From: Streptococcus urinalis 2285-97
Lineage (GTDB): Bacteria; Bacillota; Bacilli; Lactobacillales; Streptococcaceae
Assembly (NCBI RefSeq): GCF_000188055.2
Contig: NZ_AEUZ02000001.1
Span: 758,001-822,000 of the forward strand
DNA length: 64,000 bases
Direction: 5' to 3'
Positions 50,459 through 59,309 of this stretch are shown one piece after another; the stretch's first letter is position 1; every line of letters starts with the position of its first letter. The notes under the pieces are model-generated. The model had not been told where the DNA came from, made no database searches, and saw nothing but the letters and a program-made list of their open reading frames with translations. The position numbers and the translations under genes were made by a program.

Positions 50459-53400
50459 ATGGAAGATCAGAATATATTGAGTCCAGAAGCTAGAAAACAA
50501 TTCAGAAAAGAACGTGTTGAAAAGGCTAGAACAAGGTCCATTTTAGATGTTGCTGAAGCTTTAAAAATGGAACTAGTTAAATCTGGAAATGATTATCGTT
50601 GGAAAGAACATAATAGTCTAGTGATTACACCAAATAAAAATGTTTGGAAATGGTTTTCTCGTGACCAAGGTGGGGATGCTATTGCATTGGTTGAAATGAT
50701 AAAAGAGGTCAATTTCAATCAGGCTGTAGACTTTTTAAATGATGGAACTTTTCAGGAATTTATTGGTAATAATGAAATAATCGAAAACTTTAGTTACTAT
50801 TTAAAGCCTTATGAACAAGAGTTTCTTGAAGGAAGAGATTATCTAAAGAATCAACGTAACTTATCAGATGAAACGATATCTTTCTTTCATGATCAGGGAG
50901 TTTTAGCACAAGCAAATGCTAAGTTGAATAATAGTATTGAACCGGTTATTGTCTTTAAGACCTTATCTTCTTCAGGCGAGGTGGTCGGAGCAACACTTCA
51001 GGGAATCAATGAGAATAGAGAAAAATGGCCAGAACGTGGCTATGCAAAGTCTATTATTCGTAATTCTGAAGCTTATAATGGAATGCACGTTGATATTGGT
51101 AAACCGAATCGATTAGTCTTTACAGAAAGCCCTATCGATTTAATGTCTTATTATGAAGTACATCAGAATGAGCTAAATGATGTGCGATTAGTTTCAATGA
51201 ATGGTTTAAAAGAGTCGACTGTAGGACGTCATTTATCAGAATTAGAAGCAGAACTCTCTAATAGACCTTTAAATTGGTCAACTGAAGAACTTGGAAAAGG
51301 TTTAGATATTGCTTTAGAGAAAGGTTATTTTAACAATATTCAAAACGAAGGGAAAATTACCTTTGCGATTGATAATGATGGAGCAGGTATTGAATTCTTA
51401 AATAAGATGAAAGCTAAAGGGATTATCTTTATAGAGGATTTACCTCCCCTGCAACCAGGACAAAGTAAAACGGATTGGAATGATTATTTAAGAACAAGTA
51501 GACAAAAAAAAGCACCTGAAATTCAGGCACAAAAAAAAGAGAGGACCAATGGTAGTTCGGGGTCTTTACAGGACAATCCTGAAGGCAGTCCCACACCTGC
51601 TTCACAAAGTGAAACCTTTGAACGCTCTGTTACCAGTCGTCCTACACTATCCTCTCATTTACTTCATTTTAGCATAAGAGAGGACTTCAAGTCAAGTGGA
51701 CGTGGTTCTTATAGGTATATTTCTCCAGCTGATTTAGATAAATTAAATAGACGGAGTGCGATTATTCAAGAAGGAGCTAATTTCTATTTGAAAGAACTGG
51801 CAAATTCAACTATAAGTTATATAACTTCTGAAGGGAAAATTGTTCAAGTACAATTCAAAGAAGAAAATTTTATGCATTTAACAGGGATAAAACCGTTAGG
51901 ACATAATCAAACTGCGGAAAAAACATTACATGACTTTGCGAAAGGTAATGGTAATTTTGATAATATTATGCTTTCTCGAGGAGATGGTGCGTTTTCAAAA
52001 CTTAATGTTTTACCTGATTTGCCAGTAACCCTTAGTTTAGATGCTTTCTATTTTGATAATCTTAATGACATTAATCGTTATTCAGGACGGTTTGATAGCT
52101 TAATCAAGTCCGATGATAAAGATATTATGTTACTCTTTAGGGCTACTGAAAAAGATGGAATACTTCCAGTTTCTGTATGGGAAGCTAGAGAGATACATAT
52201 AAATGAGCTTAATCAAGCTAAAAAAAATGAAATCATTGCTATTTATCGAGAACGTGAGGGACGATTAGAACAAATTGCAATTAATGACTATTTCATACAA
52301 GACCAAGGAAAAGAACTACAAACAATCTTAGCTGAAAAACAATTTAACAATATTAATGCAACTGATAAAACAGAAAGCTTTACAGCTATCAATGATTATC
52401 ATGTAAAAGTTAGTCAAGCTCAAAAACTTGGAGTAAGACAATTTGAGAGTGGAGAAAGCATTTCATATCAAGAATTTGTTTCAAGTTTATATAAAATAAA
52501 TCAAGAAAATGATAATGAGCATTTAAGGATAAGTTTCAATATTTATGATCCTGATGGTCAACTGATTAAAGACAACGTTAATTATATTGTCGGCGAGGAG
52601 ACAGAACCAGTTTCCAGACTATTAGGACTTGGTTTCGCTCGTCTAAAAGGACAACCAGAGCTTGCTGAAATTGATGAAAAAGTCTTATCACAACTAGAGG
52701 AATTAAAAGTCAATGAAGAACTGTCACTTGAAGCAAATGAATTATCAAAGAGGCAGTTAATTGCTGAAGAAGATAATTCAACTAGTGACATTAATCATTC
52801 ATATAAGACAGCTAAACAGTCAGTTAAGGAGAGTCTAGCTCAAAAAGTAGAACAGATTGTAGAAAGGGAGAGTCAATCACAAGCTATTGAAGAATCACCT
52901 TTTGACTATAATACTGCTAGTGCTTACGATTTATCAGAAAAAGCACTTCAAAATATTAGAGATTTTACAGAGTCCCCTGAAAAACTGGAAGAATATCTAA
53001 ATTTCATGAGTCAGTTTCCTAAACTATCACCTCGAAATGTCGCACTTGTTCAGGCTCAATGGCCTGGCGCAAATGCTGTGGCAACTTTTAATCAATGGAA
53101 GGAAATTGGAGATCAATTAGGTATCACATCAGATGATGTGACTATTTCAAAAAACACTTATACCAATAAAAAAACGGGTAAGACTAAAGAAGTTATCAAT
53201 GATAGTCTGTCAGTTGCTGCTGGAGAAAAATCAAGAATTCGGTTATTTAGACCCCAAATGGTAAAAATGATTCCAGTCCTTGATAATGACGGAAATCAGT
53301 TGATAAATAGTAAAGGAAATCCAAAATTTAAACCACTTTCTGAGGCTACATCTGAAGAAAAAGAAAAAATCACCAATGGGGAGTTGCAGGTTAGACAATT

Positions 53401-54061
53401 TCAAGATAGAGATCTTAAAACTGGCCAAGGCAAGTTTACAACTTATAAAGTATTTGAACTCTCTCAAACTAATTTGAAACATGAAAGTTATCCTAAAGCA
53501 ATGCCTAATAGACAATTTGACTTTAATATAGATAAGATAAAAGCTAAGAAAGTTTTTGACGGGCTCAGTCACTATGCTAAACAATTAGGAGTTCCTATGG
53601 AATTAGACCACACAAACTCTTTAGGAAATGCAAAAGGTGCCTTTTCTCCAGCTGAACAACGTATTTTATTAAATTCTAAAAATACTCCTGGAGAACAAAT
53701 TGCAACTGCTATTCATGAATTAGCTCACGCCTCCTTACATAATCCAAAGTTTATTAAGGGGAGTCAGTTGTTGCTAACTTCTACTAAAGAATTTGAAGCC
53801 GAAATGTCTAGTTACCTAGTATCAAAACATTTTGGTTTAGATACATCAAAGGAAGCTATTTCTTATATGGCTAATTGGACTAATAACCTCAAAAAATTGG
53901 ATGACAAAGAACTTCAAAATGCAATGAAACGAGTTCATAAAACTGTTTCAACAATAGTAACTAGTGTTGAAAAGAAAGCTTTACCAATAAAGTCTCCTAA
54001 CTTGAAACAGAAAAAATCCGTAAATTTTTCTCAGCCTCTGAAGAGAGGTATTAAACTATAA
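50459..54061 (+). CDS. Toprim / ArdC-like / zincin multidomain conjugation protein (LtrC-like)
   Basis: 1200 aa. N-terminal primase-like segment (SILDVAEALKMELVKSGNDY, then WKWFSRDQGGDAI, the DUF3991-type), TOPRIM with Glu223 (TESPIDLMSY) and Asp305/Asp307 (AIDNDGAG). Middle region of unknown domains. About 845-960 resembles the ArdC-like ssDNA-binding domain (RNVALVQAQWPGANAV). Zincin HEL.H at 1086-1090 (IHELAHASLH). Such proteins enter the recipient with the strand or protect it; role inferred. AAAGGA upstream. Confidence 0.8.
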   Translation: MEDQNILSPEARKQFRKERVEKARTRSILDVAEALKMELVKSGNDYRWKEHNSLVITPNKNVWKWFSRDQGGDAIALVEMIKEVNFNQAVDFLNDGTFQEFIGNNEIIENFSYYLKPYEQEFLEGRDYLKNQRNLSDETISFFHDQGVLAQANAKLNNSIEPVIVFKTLSSSGEVVGATLQGINENREKWPERGYAKSIIRNSEAYNGMHVDIGKPNRLVFTESPIDLMSYYEVHQNELNDVRLVSMNGLKESTVGRHLSELEAELSNRPLNWSTEELGKGLDIALEKGYFNNIQNEGKITFAIDNDGAGIEFLNKMKAKGIIFIEDLPPLQPGQSKTDWNDYLRTSRQKKAPEIQAQKKERTNGSSGSLQDNPEGSPTPASQSETFERSVTSRPTLSSHLLHFSIREDFKSSGRGSYRYISPADLDKLNRRSAIIQEGANFYLKELANSTISYITSEGKIVQVQFKEENFMHLTGIKPLGHNQTAEKTLHDFAKGNGNFDNIMLSRGDGAFSKLNVLPDLPVTLSLDAFYFDNLNDINRYSGRFDSLIKSDDKDIMLLFRATEKDGILPVSVWEAREIHINELNQAKKNEIIAIYREREGRLEQIAINDYFIQDQGKELQTILAEKQFNNINATDKTESFTAINDYHVKVSQAQKLGVRQFESGESISYQEFVSSLYKINQENDNEHLRISFNIYDPDGQLIKDNVNYIVGEETEPVSRLLGLGFARLKGQPELAEIDEKVLSQLEELKVNEELSLEANELSKRQLIAEEDNSTSDINHSYKTAKQSVKESLAQKVEQIVERESQSQAIEESPFDYNTASAYDLSEKALQNIRDFTESPEKLEEYLNFMSQFPKLSPRNVALVQAQWPGANAVATFNQWKEIGDQLGITSDDVTISKNTYTNKKTGKTKEVINDSLSVAAGEKSRIRLFRPQMVKMIPVLDNDGNQLINSKGNPKFKPLSEATSEEKEKITNGELQVRQFQDRDLKTGQGKFTTYKVFELSQTNLKHESYPKAMPNRQFDFNIDKIKAKKVFDGLSHYAKQLGVPMELDHTNSLGNAKGAFSPAEQRILLNSKNTPGEQIATAIHELAHASLHNPKFIKGSQLLLTSTKEFEAEMSSYLVSKHFGLDTSKEAISYMANWTNNLKKLDDKELQNAMKRVHKTVSTIVTSVEKKALPIKSPNLKQKKSVNFSQPLKRGIKL

Positions 54062-54065
54062 CGAA

Positions 54066-54094
54066 AAGGTCCATTCATTTATGAATGGGCCTTT
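54066..54094 (+). terminator. Terminator after toprim gene
   Basis: AAGGTCCATTCAT/ATGAATGGGCCTT stem (one G-U) followed by TTCCC; the tract is poor, so readthrough into topoisomerase is possible. Confidence 0.65.
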
Positions 54095-54130
54095 CCCTTT
54101 AATGCAGTGATTAAATTTATTGATTAGACT
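54095..54130 (+). promoter_or_regulatory. CCCCTTAA-box promoter, site C
   Basis: CCCTTTAA aligned to the box (54095-54102) with TTTAATGCA as in site B, and TAGACT at 54125-54130 at the same 30-nt distance. Precedes the topoisomerase gene. Confidence 0.5.
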
Positions 54131-54158
54131 ACTAACAATAGTAAATAAGGAGAATATT

Positions 54159-55913
54159 ATGTTAACAGTTATTTTAGCAGAAAAAGATCAACAAGCTCAA
54201 GACTACGCTGAAGCTCTTGGTCAGTACGTGTGTAAGGATAAAGTCTTTATTGTTGAGCAAACAGATTATTTCGAAGGTCCAGTTCATATTGTAGCTTCTG
54301 AAGGTCATTTATTTGAGTATGAAGCTCCTCAGGATAATTGGAGTCTAGATAGTTTGCCACTTTTAGATGTATCTTTTAAACAACATCTGAAAGAAGATAA
54401 AAAATCAAAAGAATATTTCAATCGTATTTATAAGGAAGTTATTAAGTGTGATCGTATCGTTATTGGTACTGATTCAGATCGTGAAGGAGAACGTATTGCT
54501 TATTCCATACTTTCGCATATTCCTAACGCAAAAAATAAAATAACAAATCGCTTATGGGTATCGTCTCTCAGCAAGAAAGGTTTAGAACAAGCTTTTAAAA
54601 ACTTAAGGGATCCTCAAGAAACCTATGATTACTACTTAGAAGCTGAAGCACGTGCTCAAAGTGATTGGCTTGTAGGAATGAATCTATCACCCTATACAAC
54701 ATTAGAATTACAAAGACAAGGCAAATTACCAAGAAAAAAAGGTAATACGTTATCAGTAGGTCGTGTTCAAACGAGTATTGTACGTCTGATTTGTGAAAAT
54801 GATGTTGCAATTAATAATTTTGAATCCACACTATTTTATAAAATCAAATTGGAAGATCAAAATACAAATATTATTTTTTCAAACACTGAAAAGATTGAAA
54901 GTAGTGAAGAAGCCTTAACGATATCAAGAGAATTCCAGAGAATATCACTGGTTTCTAAAGTTGAAAAAACAATCAAACAAACACCATCTCCAAAATTATT
55001 TAATTTGGCTCAAATACAGTCATTTGCTTCTAGTCGATGGAAGTTCTCAGCTGAAAAAACTTTGAATCTAATTGAGGCTTTATATTTAAAAAAATACATT
55101 ACCTATCCCAGAACGGATTGTAATCATATAACAGAACACGAGTTTAACTATTTGAAGGATAACCTGGCCCGTTATCAACATACTATTAATTGTCACTTTT
55201 CTCCTTACTACTTAGAGCCTAGAGAAAATTATGTTGATGGAGAAATAGTAGCTAAATTAAGCCACTATGCTTTAGTACCTACAGAAAACATTCCAAATCT
55301 CTTAAGTTTATCCTCAGATGAACGCCTTATCTATGAAGCAATTACCAGGAGAACACTTCTTATGTTTGCGGAAGATTGCAGTTACCATTTAACAACTGTT
55401 TCAGTTGCCAATAACGGTTTAGTTTTTAAAACCACTGGTAGACAAATGATTACTAAAGGATGGACTGAATTATCAAATCAACCACTAAAAAAAGATGTTA
55501 TCTTACCAGATTATAAAGTTGATGACGAAATAGTGAGTAGAGTAACTATTGAAGAAGGACAAACACAAGCTCCTAAACGCATAACTGAAGATCAGCTTAT
55601 TGGAACGATTTTACCAAAATATGGACTTGGAACATCGGCTACTAGAGCAGAAATGTTAAACACAATTCAAAAGAAAGAATATGTGGTTAAAGATACAAAA
55701 ACGTCACAATTTACGCCAACAAATAAAGCTTACTTATTAATTGATTTCTTATATGATAATGAATTTTCAAATCCTGAAACGACAGCGGGTTGGGAGTTGT
55801 TCCTCAGCCAAATTGGAGAAGGGAAAATTAATCCAAGAGAGTTTGTTGATGCCATCAAGGAGAAGATTCAATCCCAAATGAATTTAAAAAAGAATGGAGA
55901 AATAAGTGACTAA
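54159..55913 (+). CDS. Type IA DNA topoisomerase (TopB-like)
   Basis: 584 aa from ATG at 54159 (AAGGAGAA upstream). TOPRIM acids Glu7 (LAEKDQQA) and Asp106/Asp108 (DSDREGER), catalytic Tyr316 in YITYPRTDCN. Size and absence of C-terminal zinc fingers match topoisomerase III-like enzymes of conjugative elements. It may relax or decatenate DNA during transfer or replication. 8-nt overlap with the Clp-like gene. Confidence 0.9.
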   Translation: MLTVILAEKDQQAQDYAEALGQYVCKDKVFIVEQTDYFEGPVHIVASEGHLFEYEAPQDNWSLDSLPLLDVSFKQHLKEDKKSKEYFNRIYKEVIKCDRIVIGTDSDREGERIAYSILSHIPNAKNKITNRLWVSSLSKKGLEQAFKNLRDPQETYDYYLEAEARAQSDWLVGMNLSPYTTLELQRQGKLPRKKGNTLSVGRVQTSIVRLICENDVAINNFESTLFYKIKLEDQNTNIIFSNTEKIESSEEALTISREFQRISLVSKVEKTIKQTPSPKLFNLAQIQSFASSRWKFSAEKTLNLIEALYLKKYITYPRTDCNHITEHEFNYLKDNLARYQHTINCHFSPYYLEPRENYVDGEIVAKLSHYALVPTENIPNLLSLSSDERLIYEAITRRTLLMFAEDCSYHLTTVSVANNGLVFKTTGRQMITKGWTELSNQPLKKDVILPDYKVDDEIVSRVTIEEGQTQAPKRITEDQLIGTILPKYGLGTSATRAEMLNTIQKKEYVVKDTKTSQFTPTNKAYLLIDFLYDNEFSNPETTAGWELFLSQIGEGKINPREFVDAIKEKIQSQMNLKKNGEISD

Positions 55914-57750
55914 AGAAAATAGCAATACCCCGATGTTAGATCGCTATACGGATAATCTTTCTGCTGATGTTTCTTTAAGACCAGAAGACTTTCATGTATA
56001 TGGTAGAGATAAAGAAATACAAATGGTTATTCGGTCTTTGAAACGTAGATCTAAGAATAATCCAGTTTTAGTCGGTGAGCCTGGAGTAGGTAAGACGGCA
56101 ATAGTTGAAGGGATAGCTTTAGCAATCATACGTGATGAAGTACCTGCCCATCTAAAAGGTATGACAGTTAGATCTCTTGAATTATCTAGTTTAATGAATA
56201 ATGAAGAGGGTGGTAATTTCATTACTAAGTTTAAGGGAATCATCGAGGAGATGGTTGCTACTAGTGATGAGAATCTCTTATTTATAGATGAGTTTCACAC
56301 CATTATGGGTGCTGGTAAAGATGGACAATCATTAGATGCAGGAAATATTATTAAGTCGGTTTTAGCTCGAGGCAAACTAAAAATTATTGGAGCAACAACT
56401 TTAGATGAATACCATGAATTTATCGAGGAGGATAGGGCTCTTGAACGTCGAACACAACCGATTATGATTAATGAGCCAAGTGCTAAAGAAGCCTTTCAAA
56501 TCATTTCACAAGCTAAGTCTGTCTATGAAACGTTTCATCAGGTGACTATTTCTGATATCGCTGTTGAGCAAGCTATTCAACTTTCAGTACGATATGTTCT
56601 TGATCGATTCTTGCCAGATAAAGCATTTGATCTATTAGATGAAGCAGCAGCTTATTGTTCAAGTGAAGGTAAAAAGATTGTTACTGAAGTAGAAATTGCT
56701 GAAATACTGAAGTTAAAAACCGGCATTCCTATTTCAACTATTTTAAAAGATGATAGCTTTCGTTTATCTGAACTAAGAAGTCGTTTGAAAGAAAAAATTA
56801 AAGGACAAGACCAAGCAATTGATGCTGTTGTTGATGCAATAGCCATTTCAAAAGCAGGTTTACAGGATGAAGATAAGCCAATTAGTTCATTCCTCTTTCT
56901 TGGGCCAACAGGTGTAGGAAAGACCGAATTGGCTAACACCCTTGCGACAGCTTTGTTTGATGATCCTGAAGCTTTACTTCGATTTGATATGTCTGAGTAT
57001 TCACAAAAAGAAGATGTCAGTCGTATGATTGGGGATCGAAAATCGAAATCTAAAGGGGCTTTAACCGAAGGTGTAAAGAGAAAACCTTATTCTATTCTCT
57101 TAATCGATGAAATCGAAAAAGGGGTTCAAGAGGTTCACGATCTTCTACTTCAAGTTTTGGATGCAGGTCACCTCACAGATGCTACTGGGAGAAAGATTAG
57201 CTTTAAAAATGTCATTGTCATTATGACTACAAATATAGGCGCCCAAAAGATAATCAATAAAGCTGAAATGAGAGGAAATATTAAAGACCTGACAGATAGA
57301 GATAGACAACAATTTGAAGCTAGTATGGATATAGAACTTCAAACAGAATTTAGACCCGAATTTCTAAATAGAATTGAAAATCAGGTTGTCTTTAATCTTT
57401 TAGATAGAGAAACAATCGGAGAAATAGCAGTAAGTAAGTTAGCAGAGTTTGAAAGCAAGTTAAATCAACAAGATATTGAACTCAGCTATGATCCTGAAGT
57501 GATTGACTATTTGATTGCTAACGGAACTAATGTCAAAAAGGGTGCAAGGCCATTGACACGTTTAATTAAGAAGAAAATTATCGCACCAATATCCTTTAAA
57601 TTACTGACATTAAAACTAAATCATGAACCTCAGTTATTAAAAATTTCAGTTGAGGGGAATGCACCTGATGAAAATCATCGCATCGATAGGAGAAAATTAC
57701 TTTTTCAGTTAGAAGAAAAAACTCATTTTAGAAGTGAGCTTACCCCTTAA
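55906..57750 (+). CDS. Clp-type double-AAA+ ATPase
   Basis: 614 aa from GTG. AAA-1: Walker A GEPGVGKT (57-64), Walker B LLFIDEFH (about 124-131); AAA-2: GPTGVGKT (333-340) and LLIDEIEKG, then the ClpB D2-small domain. No Clp N-terminal repeat domain and no long middle domain, so it is shorter than ClpC/ClpB. It could unfold transfer proteins or regulate. No ClpP-docking loop (LGF/IGF-type) was confidently seen. Confidence 0.85.
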   Translation: MTKENSNTPMLDRYTDNLSADVSLRPEDFHVYGRDKEIQMVIRSLKRRSKNNPVLVGEPGVGKTAIVEGIALAIIRDEVPAHLKGMTVRSLELSSLMNNEEGGNFITKFKGIIEEMVATSDENLLFIDEFHTIMGAGKDGQSLDAGNIIKSVLARGKLKIIGATTLDEYHEFIEEDRALERRTQPIMINEPSAKEAFQIISQAKSVYETFHQVTISDIAVEQAIQLSVRYVLDRFLPDKAFDLLDEAAAYCSSEGKKIVTEVEIAEILKLKTGIPISTILKDDSFRLSELRSRLKEKIKGQDQAIDAVVDAIAISKAGLQDEDKPISSFLFLGPTGVGKTELANTLATALFDDPEALLRFDMSEYSQKEDVSRMIGDRKSKSKGALTEGVKRKPYSILLIDEIEKGVQEVHDLLLQVLDAGHLTDATGRKISFKNVIVIMTTNIGAQKIINKAEMRGNIKDLTDRDRQQFEASMDIELQTEFRPEFLNRIENQVVFNLLDRETIGEIAVSKLAEFESKLNQQDIELSYDPEVIDYLIANGTNVKKGARPLTRLIKKKIIAPISFKLLTLKLNHEPQLLKISVEGNAPDENHRIDRRKLLFQLEEKTHFRSELTP

Positions 57751-57778
57751 AGCTTATTTGTGTGTTATCTCTTACACT
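57743..57778 (+). promoter_or_regulatory. CCCCTTAA-box promoter, site D
   Basis: CCCCTTAA at 57743-57750 (overlapping the Clp-like gene stop) and TACACT at 57773-57778, first bases 30 nt apart. Precedes the pilin/VirB8 operon. Confidence 0.6.
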
Positions 57779-57810
57779 TAAATAGTCAGATCAGTTCAAA
57801 GGAGGACAAA

Positions 57811-58161
57811 ATGAAAAAATATTTGGCAAAACAATTATTATTTGTGAGGAGTAAATCAAAACACTTTTTACTATCTCTTTCTCTATTTTTAGCAACGTTA
57901 CAAACCCATGCGGTTTTCGCGGATGATCCATTTGCTAAAACAGAAAACTTAGCTAATCAAGGTATTTCAAAAGTACAAGGAATTGGAATTGTTTGTTTTG
58001 GATTTGCTGCTGTAGTTACGGGGCTTGTCTATGGTTTTGGAGGACGTGAATTAAAAGCAAAAATTAAATCTCATTGGCTAGCAATTGCTATAGCGATATT
58101 TGCTGTTTCAGCAGGACCAAGTATTGTTGAATGGTTTTTCAATTTTGTTAAAGGAGGATAA
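57811..58161 (+). CDS. VirB2/TrbC-like pilin protein
   Basis: 116 aa from ATG at 57811 (AGGAGG upstream). Signal peptide with cleavage after THAVFA (residue 37), mature part with two hydrophobic helices (about 51-69 and 86-103) and short polar loop, as in VirB2/TrbC pilins of T4SSs. First gene of the T4SS operon. Mature about 79 aa. Confidence 0.75.
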   Translation: MKKYLAKQLLFVRSKSKHFLLSLSLFLATLQTHAVFADDPFAKTENLANQGISKVQGIGIVCFGFAAVVTGLVYGFGGRELKAKIKSHWLAIAIAIFAVSAGPSIVEWFFNFVKGG

Positions 58162-58173
58162 AGATAAGACACT

Positions 58174-59268
58174 ATGATTTTATTAAAGAAAAATCCAAGG
58201 TGTCTCATTACAGATGAACTATTTTTAGAAGTTGAATGGCAAGATGATATATCACCTATGAATGATCCATCATTATTTGAACTTATAGAAACAATTGATG
58301 ATCATTTATTAAGAGAAAGTCATCAAACCATTGAGGCTACTCTTCCCTATTTATCTTTTTATCAAGCTGATTTGTTATTTTCAGCTCTCTCACAATCATA
58401 CGGCTATTTTACATTTAAGAAAGTTAGCTTGTGTCATTTGGATAATAAAGGTAAAGGAGCAAGTTCAGAGGGGGAACTCTTTGCTTCTCCATATGTTGTT
58501 CCGGCAAATTATACTAATTTGTTAGAACCATTTTTTATAGCTATTACATTAGACAAACAGTTTAGCGATTTTTCTTATAACGAAAAAAGAGAATATTTTG
58601 TTGTAACGGTATTTCCGACTTATAAACGAAGCCTAAAGTTATCAGAAAGTGCTATGCCAGTCTTTCCAAGTGAAAGTGACTTAGCCAAAATAGCACACGA
58701 AGCAAAGGATTACAATCAGACATCATCTGTAAAGACACCAAATAATACTAAAGCTGATTCAAGAAAATCTAATCAAAATTCATTGAAAATATGGTTAATT
58801 TTAGTGCTTATATCAAGTTTAGCGATTGTATCATTCTTTTTAAGTTTTTCTCTAATGGGTAGAACAAATGAAGCTAACAAAAAAGTTACTTACCTTAATG
58901 GAGAAATCCAAGTGTTAAAAGATAGCCAAAAAATAGAACATCAGATAGATGTTTTCAGCCGTTATTTTATTCCGGTTTATTTTTCGGGTGATAAGCAACG
59001 CTTGTTAAATTTTCTTGATGATGGAGATGCTAAGTACACAGAGCCCAAGAAAGAAGTTGTTCAATCAGTTATTTTAGAAAAAGTTTCAAAAAACAAAAGT
59101 AAAACTTTTAATGTTGTATATGTTTTATCCCTTAAAAACAAAGATGATACATATAGACAAATAAGAATATCATTTAATGTTAAAAAGTCAAAGGTAAAAC
59201 CATATGGTTTTGTTCTAATTAGTGAGCCAGAAATAACAGATTATTTTAAAGATCTCAATAATAAATAA
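58174..59268 (+). CDS. VirB8-like T4SS protein (PrgL/TcpC-like topology)
   Basis: 364 aa: cytoplasmic N-terminal part (1-200), one transmembrane helix (about 206-228), then an extracellular about 130-residue domain with alpha then beta segments (KVTYLNGEIQVLKDSQKIEH, TFNVVYVLSLKNKDDTYRQI), like NTF2-like VirB8 domains. The N-terminal domain may bind ATPases. Second gene after the pilin supports T4SS role. Sequence similarity is low, so the family call is by topology. Confidence 0.6.
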   Translation: MILLKKNPRCLITDELFLEVEWQDDISPMNDPSLFELIETIDDHLLRESHQTIEATLPYLSFYQADLLFSALSQSYGYFTFKKVSLCHLDNKGKGASSEGELFASPYVVPANYTNLLEPFFIAITLDKQFSDFSYNEKREYFVVTVFPTYKRSLKLSESAMPVFPSESDLAKIAHEAKDYNQTSSVKTPNNTKADSRKSNQNSLKIWLILVLISSLAIVSFFLSFSLMGRTNEANKKVTYLNGEIQVLKDSQKIEHQIDVFSRYFIPVYFSGDKQRLLNFLDDGDAKYTEPKKEVVQSVILEKVSKNKSKTFNVVYVLSLKNKDDTYRQIRISFNVKKSKVKPYGFVLISEPEITDYFKDLNNK

Positions 59269-59309
59269 ATGTGATATCCCAAAATATCGCAACAAGGAGA
59301 ATAAATTAA

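Noticed and set aside
53243..53584. 113-aa minus-strand frame in the toprim protein gene
   Set aside because: Shadow frame without RBS inside the ArdC-like coding region.
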